Shown here: piece after piece, positions 51,734 through 58,225 of the stretch
How the letters are laid out: every line of letters begins with the position of its first letter
How positions within the stretch are numbered: the first letter of the stretch is position 1
NCBI RefSeq assembly: GCF_001482405.1
Contig: NZ_LPXO01000007.1
Coordinates: 5,001-69,000 of the forward strand
Direction: 5' to 3'
DNA from: Pseudoponticoccus marisrubri
Lineage (GTDB): Bacteria > Pseudomonadota > Alphaproteobacteria > Rhodobacterales > Rhodobacteraceae
DNA length: 64,000 bases
Notes under the pieces: generated by a model
The model's database searches: none
Told to the model about the DNA's origin: nothing
Seen by the model: the letters and a program-made list of their open reading frames with translations, nothing else
Made by a program: the position numbers and the translations under genes

Positions 51734-51741
51734 GCCGCCAG

Positions 51742-51759
51742 GCCGGCCCGCGGGCCGGC
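51742..51759. terminator. Perfect GC palindrome between convergent genes
   Basis: GCCGGCCC-GC-GGGCCGGC sits in the 34-base gap between the small membrane protein and the FadJ-like gene. It lacks a T-run. Confidence 0.35.
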
Positions 51760-51767
51760 GCCACCAG

Positions 51768-53765
51768 TCACAGGTCGTCGAAACTCTGACCGTACTTGAC
51801 CAGCTCGGCCCAGGCGGGCTGCGGCTGCCAAAAATCGGCGTCGGGATGACCCAGCCGCTCGAGTGTCTTCATCACGCCGAAGACGCCCCAGAGGCTTACC
51901 GCCTTCATCACCCCGCCGCGCGGGCGCGGTAGGTCCAGCGCCAGCAGCGAGACCACGTCGAGATCCGAGGCCCGGCGCGCCATGCCCTCGGCCAGCAGGC
52001 GCGTGCCCTCGTTGGCCATCGCGCCGATCACCAGCCGGCGCAGGTCCTCGGCCGGCCATTTCACCGGCGCGCGCGCGGTGTCCAGATGGCGGGTCACGGC
52101 GGCGCTGGGACAGGCGACGCGCTGCTCCCAGTCATAGAAGCCCAGCCCCGCGACCCAGCCGGTGCGTCCCAGCCCGGCAATCTCGGCCGACCAGTTCGTG
52201 GCCCCTGCCCCGCGCTCGGCATGGGCCAGCGTCTCCAACCCGGCCATGTCGCGCGCCTTGAAGGGCGGGCGGGCCAGGCCCCAGTCCTCGAGCGCGGCGT
52301 CGATCGCATAGGGGTCGGCGCCAAGATCGACCAGCCCGTCGGCGGCCCGCTGCATCGCCGCGGCCAGCCGCCCGGCCAGGCTCTCGCCGGTCGAGCGGAC
52401 ATGGACAGGCACCTTGTGCAGCCGGTCGGCCAAGGCCAGAGCGGCGGCAAGGTCGCCGGGCGCACAGTCCGGCCCCTCGATGATCTCGACCAGCCGCGTG
52501 GCAAAGACCGGCGGCGCGAAACGCAGGCCCACCCGGTCGACGCGGCCGGCCATGGCGACCGCGCGCACCACGCCTTCGGGCGCGGGCACGTCGCCCTGCC
52601 CGCGTGCGGCGTGCAGGATGATGTCGGCACGGTCGGTCATCGCGGCGCTGTCGCCGATGCGCAGCCGGTCCAGCGCCTCGGCGCGGGCATCGGCATCTCG
52701 CCCCGCGGCCAGCAGGTCGCGCAGCTGCGCCTCGCCCTCGTGACGATGGGCGGTGTCGCGCATGCCCCAGTCGACGCACAGCCCGGCATTCAGCGCCGAG
52801 ACGGCGATCTGCAGCGCCAGCGGCCCCGCGCCCAGCACGGCGACCCGCTCCATGCGGACCGGGGCGACCGGCGCGGCAAAGCCCCGTCGGGCCACGTGTT
52901 CGGCCACGAAGGCATGGCGCAGCGCGCGGGCCGCATCCGAGGCCAGCGTCGCCTCGAACGCGTCCTCCTCCATGGCCAGCCCGGCCTCGAAGGGCAGCAG
53001 CGCCGCCGCTTCGACAAGATGCACGATGCGGTGCGCGGCATCCTCGGGATCCCCGTCCAGACGCGCGCGATGGGCGGCCACCGCCGCCTGGAAGGCGACC
53101 GCGTCCTCCAGCCCGTCGCGACGCTCACTCAGCCGGCGCGTGGCGGGATCCTCGCCTGCCAGACGCGCGCAGAACTGCGCCGCGGCCATGCGCAGATCAC
53201 CCGAGCAGACCGCGTCAACCAGCTGCTGGCCCGGCGCGCGGTCCACGGTCAGGATGCGCCCGCTCAGCATCATGTCGAGCGCCAGTTCCGCCCCTACCAG
53301 CCGCGGCAAGCGTTGCGTCGCGCCGGCCGAGGGGGTGAGCCCCATGCGGATCTCGGGCAGGCTGAGCCGGGTGCCCTGCAGGGCCAGCCGGTAATGCGCC
53401 GCCAGCGCCAGCTCCAGCCCGCCGCCGAACACCGTGCCCGACAACGCCGCGACCACCGGTGTCTCGCAGTAGGCCACGCGCTCGCAGAGATCGCGCAGAA
53501 AGGGCTCCTGTAGCCCGTCATCATATTCGTTCAGATCGGCCCCGGCGGGAAAGGTGCCGCCGCTGCCGATCAGGACGATGGCCTCGACCCCGTCCTCTTC
53601 CTCGGCGCGGTCCAGCGCCTCCATCAGGTCCTCGCGGATATCGCGGGACAGAGCGTTGACCGGCGGGTTGGCGATGCTCAGATACGCCACCCCGGCCGCC
53701 ACCTCGTAGCCGACCCGTTCCGAGACCTGTTCACTTTGCCTGAAATGTTCGATCTGCCCGCTCAT
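51768..53765 (-). CDS. FadJ-like multifunctional beta-oxidation protein with degenerate dehydrogenase domain
   Basis: The 665-residue protein joins an enoyl-CoA hydratase domain (about 1-190; oxyanion FPAGADLNEY, GTVFGGGLELALAAHYRLAL, and LSLPEIRMGLTPSAGATQRLPRL with both acidic residues present) to a 3-hydroxyacyl-CoA dehydrogenase domain from about 290. There the NAD motif is AVLGAGPLALQI, lacking the GxGxxG form. The catalytic HFFNPV of FadB reads RFAPPV with Arg415 in place of His, and the CPGFxxNR Asn is also lost (STGESLAGR). The hydratase is probably active, the dehydrogenase probably not. ATG 53765 is used. Confidence 0.85.
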   Translation of the reverse strand: MSGQIEHFRQSEQVSERVGYEVAAGVAYLSIANPPVNALSRDIREDLMEALDRAEEEDGVEAIVLIGSGGTFPAGADLNEYDDGLQEPFLRDLCERVAYCETPVVAALSGTVFGGGLELALAAHYRLALQGTRLSLPEIRMGLTPSAGATQRLPRLVGAELALDMMLSGRILTVDRAPGQQLVDAVCSGDLRMAAAQFCARLAGEDPATRRLSERRDGLEDAVAFQAAVAAHRARLDGDPEDAAHRIVHLVEAAALLPFEAGLAMEEDAFEATLASDAARALRHAFVAEHVARRGFAAPVAPVRMERVAVLGAGPLALQIAVSALNAGLCVDWGMRDTAHRHEGEAQLRDLLAAGRDADARAEALDRLRIGDSAAMTDRADIILHAARGQGDVPAPEGVVRAVAMAGRVDRVGLRFAPPVFATRLVEIIEGPDCAPGDLAAALALADRLHKVPVHVRSTGESLAGRLAAAMQRAADGLVDLGADPYAIDAALEDWGLARPPFKARDMAGLETLAHAERGAGATNWSAEIAGLGRTGWVAGLGFYDWEQRVACPSAAVTRHLDTARAPVKWPAEDLRRLVIGAMANEGTRLLAEGMARRASDLDVVSLLALDLPRPRGGVMKAVSLWGVFGVMKTLERLGHPDADFWQPQPAWAELVKYGQSFDDL

Positions 53766-53862
53766 CCCGCCCGGCCCGGTGCCGGATCTGCCTGCCTGCT
53801 GCGCCGTTTTTCCGGCGTTTATGCGGGAATTAGACGCCAAAGCGGACGTTTTGGCAATTTTT

Positions 53863-53884
53863 TTGTCCACAGGCCTGTGGAAAA
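53863..53884. promoter_or_regulatory. Palindrome TCCACAGGCCTGTGGA upstream of FadJ-like gene
   Basis: A perfect 16-bp palindrome (53866-53881) lies 101 bases upstream of the FadJ-like start and is flanked by T and A runs. It contains two inverted near-matches to a DnaA box (TTGTCCACA and TTTTCCACA). A repressor operator is as likely as DnaA binding. Confidence 0.4.
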
Positions 53885-54026
53885 CCGCGTGCAGCGTGTC
53901 GTTGCGGTCGCGCGGACACGGATCGGGGGCGGCCCTCCTCGCCGCCCCCGCCCCCGGGCGCTTCGCCCGACCGGTCCGCCGCGTCCCCTCGCAGGGCTCA
54001 CCCCGCGGCGTCCGGCCGTGCGGGCC

Positions 54027-54239
54027 TCAGACCGGCATGTTGTCGAACTGGTCCTCGACGCGGCCATCGGTCCGCGCCTCGACCTCCTCGCGCGCCCAGG
54101 CCGGCACCTTGCCGCCATGGGTCTCGAGCTGGGTCACCACGTCCTCGAGCCGGTCGAGCACCGCCGGCCGGGCCTCGGCCTCGGCGATCAGCAGATCCTT
54201 GCGCAGCTCTTCGAGGCGAGTCTTCAGGTCTTCAAGCAT
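54027..54239 (-). CDS. Short coiled-coil protein of unknown function
   Basis: The 70-residue acidic protein MLEDLKTRLEELRKDLLIAEAEARPAVLD is largely helical with heptad-like leucines, then a looser C-terminus (GGKVPAWAREEVEARTDGR). GAGGACAG precedes ATG 54239. It follows the DksA-like gene after 26 bases on the same strand, suggesting an operon. No family recognised. Confidence 0.7.
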   Translation of the reverse strand: MLEDLKTRLEELRKDLLIAEAEARPAVLDRLEDVVTQLETHGGKVPAWAREEVEARTDGRVEDQFDNMPV

Positions 54240-54265
54240 GGTCTGTCCTCCATCTCTGCGGCCGG

Positions 54266-54586
54266 TCAGGCCGCTGTCGCGCACGTCCTGCACAACGGGG
54301 TCTCCGGCAACACGGCCAGCCGGTCCTGGGAAATCGTCTCGCCACAGCGCACGCAGGTGCCATAGGACCCGTCCGCCATGCGTTGCAGCGCGGCGCGGAT
54401 GCGCGCCACCTCGGCCTGCCCGCTGACGCCGAGCCCTTCGAGAACCTCGTCGCCCTCGCGCTCGACCGCCATCTCTTCCCAGTCCTTCGAATGCGGCGCC
54501 TCCAGCGCGTCCTCAATCCCGTCAAGGCGCAGGCCAAGCTCGCGCAGGCGTTTGAAAAGAGCGCGTTTCTGTGCGTGGTGTGACAT
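54266..54586 (-). CDS. TraR/DksA-type zinc finger protein
   Basis: The 106-residue protein has an N-terminal coiled-coil (KRALFKRLRELGLRLDGIEDALEA) and a four-Cys zinc finger at the C-terminus: YGTCVRCGETISQDRL and PLCRTCATAA. DksA relatives enter the RNA polymerase secondary channel and modulate initiation; short members such as TraR do so without ppGpp. ATG 54586 is used because upstream in-frame sequence lacks coding character. It is divergent from the metallo-hydrolase operon. Confidence 0.9.
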   Translation of the reverse strand: MSHHAQKRALFKRLRELGLRLDGIEDALEAPHSKDWEEMAVEREGDEVLEGLGVSGQAEVARIRAALQRMADGSYGTCVRCGETISQDRLAVLPETPLCRTCATAA

Positions 54587-54675
54587 GGCTGCGGGCCTCC
54601 CAACCCGACATGGACACTTTGCCAAATTGTCGCGCCACAAGCATTGATGCAGGTCAATCGCGGATCGGACTTGAA

Positions 54676-54699
54676 ACATATTCTATTTTGCGTATATGT
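54676..54699. promoter_or_regulatory. Candidate SqrR/BigR-type operator of the sulfide operon
   Basis: ACATATTC-N8-GTATATGT is a 24-bp palindrome centred between 54687 and 54688, 26 bases upstream of the metallo-hydrolase start. It fits the ATTC-N8-GAAT consensus remembered for SqrR (and the related BigR) with one mismatch. Outer arms ACATAT/ATATGT are perfect. It is AT rich within GC-rich DNA and lies where it would overlap the promoter of the operon. Confidence 0.65.
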
Positions 54700-54725
54700 G
54701 TCATCGAAACGGAGGACCCGACCAG

Positions 54726-55589
54726 ATGAAACCAGACGTCACAGCCTTTTTCGACAACGCCACGAACACCATATCCTATGTCGTGCGCGACCCCAACGGA
54801 ACGGCCTGCGCGATCATCGATTCCGTGCTGGATTTCGACTATGCCTCGGGTCGCACGGACACCCGCTCGGCCGATGCCGTGATCGCCTTCGTCAAGGAGA
54901 ACGGGCTCGACTGCCAGTGGCTGCTCGAGACCCACGTCCATGCCGACCACCTCTCGGCCGCGCCCTACATCCAGGAGCGGCTGGGCGGCAAGATCGGCAT
55001 CGGCGACCGCATCAAGATCGTGCAGGACACGTTCGGCAAGGTCTTCAACGAGGGCACCGAGTTCCAGCGCGACGGCTCGCAGTTCGACCAGCTCTTCGTC
55101 GAGGGCGACAGCTTCCATATCGGCCAGCTGCGCGGCGACGTGCTGCACACGCCCGGCCACACGCCGGCCTGCCTGACCTACGTGATCGGCGACGCGGCCT
55201 TCGTGGGCGACACGCTGTTCATGCCCGATTTCGGCACGGCGCGCTGCGACTTCCCGGGCGGATCGTCGGACACGCTCTACGATTCGGTTCAGAAGATCCT
55301 CGCCCTGCCGGACGAGACGCGCATCTTCGTGGGCCATGACTACAAGGCGCCGGGCCGCGACGACTATGCGTGGGAGACCACGGTGGGCGAGCAGAAGGCC
55401 GCGAACGTGCATGTCGGCGCGGGCAAGACCAAGGAAGATTTCGTGCAGATGCGCGACAGCCGCGACGCCACTCTGGCCATGCCCAAGCTGATCATCCCCT
55501 CGCTGCAGGTGAACATGCGCGCGGGCCAGATGCCGCCGGCCGACGAGCAGGGCGACGTCTTCCTCAAGGTGCCGGTCAACAAGATCTGA
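54726..55589 (+). CDS. ETHE1/Blh-like metallo-beta-lactamase fold persulfide dioxygenase
   Basis: The 287-residue protein has the metal motif ETHVHADHLSAAPYI (HxHxDH), TPGHTPACLTYVIGDAAFVGDTLFMPDFG and IFVGHDYKAPGRD, matching ETHE1-type persulfide dioxygenases and the Blh protein of the bigR operon. These oxidise glutathione or protein persulfide to sulfite. ATG 54726 follows GGAGGACC. It heads a four-gene unit with two YeeE halves and a DUF442-type sulfurtransferase. A candidate persulfide-sensing operator lies just upstream. Confidence 0.9.
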   Translation: MKPDVTAFFDNATNTISYVVRDPNGTACAIIDSVLDFDYASGRTDTRSADAVIAFVKENGLDCQWLLETHVHADHLSAAPYIQERLGGKIGIGDRIKIVQDTFGKVFNEGTEFQRDGSQFDQLFVEGDSFHIGQLRGDVLHTPGHTPACLTYVIGDAAFVGDTLFMPDFGTARCDFPGGSSDTLYDSVQKILALPDETRIFVGHDYKAPGRDDYAWETTVGEQKAANVHVGAGKTKEDFVQMRDSRDATLAMPKLIIPSLQVNMRAGQMPPADEQGDVFLKVPVNKI

Positions 55590-55600
55590 CCGGCGGGCCT

Positions 55601-55618
55601 GCCCCCGGACCCGGGGGC
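55601..55618 (+). other. Intercistronic hairpin between metallo-hydrolase and first YeeE gene
   Basis: GCCCCCG-GACC-CGGGGGC is a perfect 7-bp stem in the 101-base gap. Without a T-run it may stabilise the upstream mRNA or reduce read-through. Confidence 0.35.
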
Positions 55619-55690
55619 GGGTGCCGCCCGGCGCGAGCGACATGCCCCGTGCGAACCGGGGCGTTCAGGACAAGAAAAGGAAACGAACCC

Positions 55691-56116
55691 ATGCCAATCG
55701 ACTGGATCTGGGGGCTGATCGGCGGTCTGCTGATCGGCACGGGCGGCGCTGTCTACCTGTTGGGCAACGGCCGCATCATGGGCGCCTCGGGCATCATCGG
55801 CGGTATCGTCGACGGCTCGGGCCGCGGCACGCTGTGGGAACGGCTGGTCTTCCTGGCCGGCGTCGCATTGCTGCCGGTGCTGCTGATGCCGGTCTACCGC
55901 GAGGTCGACACGCATATCACCGACAACATGGCCGTGCTGGTCGCGGCCGGGCTGCTGGTGGGGGTCGGCACGCGCATCGCCAATGGCTGCACCTCGGGCC
56001 ACGGGGTCTGCGGCATGTCGCGCCTGTCGATCCGCGGCTTCGTCGCCACCGCCTGCTACATCCTCGCCGGCGGCGTCGGTGTCGTGCTGTTCCGCCACGT
56101 TCTGGGGGTGATCTGA
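55691..56116 (+). CDS. YeeE/YedE family sulfur transport protein, first half
   Basis: The 141-residue membrane protein has about four hydrophobic segments and the conserved [21 protein letters not shown] with Cys residues (about 98-107) that line the thiosulfate/sulfur path in YeeE (TsuA). Split two-gene versions like this are common in sulfide operons (YeeE/YedE pmp proteins). AGGAAACG upstream supports ATG 55691. Its stop overlaps the next start by one base. Confidence 0.9.
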   Translation: MPIDWIWGLIGGLLIGTGGAVYLLGNGRIMGASGIIGGIVDGSGRGTLWERLVFLAGVALLPVLLMPVYREVDTHITDNMAVLVAAGLLVGVGTRIANGCTSGHGVCGMSRLSIRGFVATACYILAGGVGVVLFRHVLGVI

Positions 56117-56553
56117 TGCTCAACCTGTTCATTGCATTCCTCGCCGGCGGCCTGTTCGGCGCCGGGCTCTTCGTCTCGGGCATGACCGACACCACCAAGG
56201 TGCAGGGCTGGCTGGACGTGTTCGGCAACTGGGACCCGACGCTGGCCTTCGTGATGGGCGGCGCCATGATCCCCATGGCCATCGCCTGGCTGATCCGGCG
56301 CCGGCGCGTGACCGCGCTGACCGGCGCCGCGCTGCCGCCCCCGCCCTCGCGCGAGATCGACAGCAAGCTGATCCTCGGCTCGGTGCTGTTCGGCATCGGC
56401 TGGGGGCTGGCCGGGCTCTGCCCGGGCCCCTCGATCGCGGCGCTGAGCTATGGCGGACCGGGGCTCTACGTCTTCCTTGCCGCGATGGCGGCGGGCATGG
56501 CCGTCGCGCCGCTGCTGCGCGCGCGGCTGGACAGGACGGTTCCGGCAGAGTAG
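56116..56553 (+). CDS. YeeE/YedE family sulfur transport protein, second half
   Basis: The 145-residue membrane protein has about four hydrophobic segments. LFGAGLFVSGMTDTTKVQGWLDVFG is at the N-terminus and FGIGWGLAGLCPGPSIAALS (conserved Cys) is in the middle. It should pair with the preceding half to make a complete YeeE-like channel for thiosulfate or persulfide-sulfur. The one-base overlap indicates coupled translation. Confidence 0.9.
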   Translation: MLNLFIAFLAGGLFGAGLFVSGMTDTTKVQGWLDVFGNWDPTLAFVMGGAMIPMAIAWLIRRRRVTALTGAALPPPPSREIDSKLILGSVLFGIGWGLAGLCPGPSIAALSYGGPGLYVFLAAMAAGMAVAPLLRARLDRTVPAE

Positions 56554-56562
56554 GCGATTGTC

Positions 56563-56988
56563 ATGGATATGCGCGAAATCACCCCCGTCTATCATGTCAG
56601 CCCGCAGATCTCGGTCGAGGACGTGGCAGAGATCAAGGAGGCGGGCATCCGCCTCGTGATCTGCAACCGCCCCGACGAGGAAGTGGCCCCCGACCAGCAG
56701 GCCGATGCGATCGGCGCGGCGGTCGAGGCGGCGGGGCTGGACTTTGCCCGGCTGCCGCTGACCCACCGCACGATGAATGCCGAGAACGTGTCGCGGCAGA
56801 GCGAGCTGATCGCCGGTGCCGAGGGCAAGGTCCTGGCCTATTGCGCCTCGGGCACCCGCTGCACCGTGGTCTGGGCGCTGGGGCATGTGGGCACGCTGGG
56901 CGTGGACGACACGCTGTCGGCCGCCGCGCAGGCCGGCTATGACCTCTCGGGCATGCGCCCGACGCTCGAGGCGCTGTCAAAGGTCTGA
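56563..56988 (+). CDS. TIGR01244 / DUF442 family sulfurtransferase-phosphatase
   Basis: The 141-residue protein has HVSPQISVEDVAEIKEAGIRLVICNRPDEEV and the active-site loop VLAYCASGTRCTVVW (CxxxxR, rhodanese-like), matching the DUF442 domain, the N-terminal half of Blh-type persulfide dioxygenase fusions. In this organism it is a separate gene in the same operon as the metallo-hydrolase. It probably hands persulfide sulfur to a thiol. It starts 9 bases after the second YeeE gene. Confidence 0.9.
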   Translation: MDMREITPVYHVSPQISVEDVAEIKEAGIRLVICNRPDEEVAPDQQADAIGAAVEAAGLDFARLPLTHRTMNAENVSRQSELIAGAEGKVLAYCASGTRCTVVWALGHVGTLGVDDTLSAAAQAGYDLSGMRPTLEALSKV

Positions 56989-56993
56989 GCGCC

Positions 56994-58133
56994 CTATTCT
57001 TCGAAGTTCTCCTCGAAGTCGAAATCGAGCGACGCGGCCGAGAAATCCTCGGCCGGGTCGAGCCCGCCCAGCCCCGCCTGGGTCGCGGCGTGCACCCCCG
57101 AGAAATCGAATTCGGCCCCGGTGACGGGCAGGTCGAGCGGCGGCAGGTCCGGCAGGCTCTCGGCCTGCGCGGGGGTCGCGTCCTGTTTCGGCGGATCGGC
57201 CGGGGCCTCGGGCGGCGGCGCCTCCTCGCTCTCGCCCGCACGCTCCGACGGGTCCGCGGCCCGCTTGGGGGCGGGCCAGTCGAGACGGACCGCCCGCATC
57301 CCGTTCATCTGGCCCAGCCGTCCGCGCGCGACCATCTGCCCGCCGCCGGCGGTGATCTCGACCCGGCCCAGCGTATCCTGCGGCAGGTGCAGCAGGTCAC
57401 CCGGTTGCAGGGTGCGCGCCCGGTTGAGCGGCAGGGTCAACCGCGTCAGCACCACGTCCAGCCGCGCCGGCACGCGGGCCAGCAACTCTTCGTGCGGGGC
57501 GCTGTCCGCGGCATCAGTACTGGCCGTGCCGGCCCGGCGCGGCCGTTCGGGCAGCACCACCGTCAACGGCCCGCGGCGGCGCCCCAGCGCCAGGTCCACC
57601 TCGGTCCGGAAGACACGGTAGCTGGCCGCGTCGAGCAGCAGGCCCGCGGCGCGCGCATCCTCGATCATGGCGCCGAAGCGATAGCCCTCGATCTGCGGAT
57701 GCAGGGGATGATCCTCGAGATTGGCGGCCATGCGCTCCAGCGCGCCGTCGATCAGCGGGGCCATCATCGCCGCGTCGGTCTGGGTCAGGACGCGATCGGT
57801 ATCGACCGGCATCTGCGTGACCTGCTGGATGGTCTGCACCTCGACCAGCCCGGTCATCACGGCGCGGTCGATCGCGGCCAGCCCCACCGCGCCCTCGGGC
57901 CCGTCCAGCAGCAGCAGCAGGTCATGCGGGCCCAGCCCCGCGATCACCCCGTCCTGGTCGCGCGTGTCGATGCCGACCGCCTGCGTGACCAGCGCCAGGT
58001 CCCAGAGCACGTCGGCCGTGCGCGACAGCGCCCGGCGCAGCGCCTTGGCCGGCGACATGCCGCGCGCATCGAACGCCCGTTGTGCCGCTTGTGCCTTCCG
58101 GCCCAATACGTCCTGTCGCGCCCCGTCAGCCAT
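56994..58133 (-). CDS. FliM/FliN-type flagellar motor switch C-terminal domain protein
   Basis: The 379-residue protein has a FliM-like middle region and a SpoA (FliM/FliN C-terminal) domain at about 215-290. There RVPARLDVVLTRLTLPLNRARTLQPGDLLHLPQDTLGRVEITAGGGQMVARGRLGQMNGMRAVRL (in pieces) shows the surface-presentation fold. A Pro/Glu-rich linker and an acidic tail (EDFSAASLDFDFEENFEE) follow. It has no CheY-binding N-terminal peptide as in enteric FliM, and no flagellar gene is adjacent. The sulfide operon ends 5 bases away on the opposite strand. Confidence 0.82.
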   Translation of the reverse strand: MADGARQDVLGRKAQAAQRAFDARGMSPAKALRRALSRTADVLWDLALVTQAVGIDTRDQDGVIAGLGPHDLLLLLDGPEGAVGLAAIDRAVMTGLVEVQTIQQVTQMPVDTDRVLTQTDAAMMAPLIDGALERMAANLEDHPLHPQIEGYRFGAMIEDARAAGLLLDAASYRVFRTEVDLALGRRRGPLTVVLPERPRRAGTASTDAADSAPHEELLARVPARLDVVLTRLTLPLNRARTLQPGDLLHLPQDTLGRVEITAGGGQMVARGRLGQMNGMRAVRLDWPAPKRAADPSERAGESEEAPPPEAPADPPKQDATPAQAESLPDLPPLDLPVTGAEFDFSGVHAATQAGLGGLDPAEDFSAASLDFDFEENFEE

Positions 58134-58225
58134 GCAGTCAAACGCCCGTCCTGTGCCACCTCGCCTTCGACTTATGGCGCGATTTGGTTACCAAGCTCTT
58201 TCGGCGCGCGGGAAATCCCGAAAGA

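Noticed and set aside
53863-53884. Possible replication origin element because of two inverted DnaA-like boxes
   Set aside because: Only two near-matches exist, both part of one palindrome, with no cluster, no AT-rich unwinding stretch and no dnaA, parAB or gidA genes nearby.
54596-54725. Possible bigR/sqrR regulator gene just upstream of the sulfide operon
   Set aside because: The gap between the DksA-like and metallo-hydrolase genes is only about 140 bases and contains no open frame of suitable size; only the operator-like palindrome is present.
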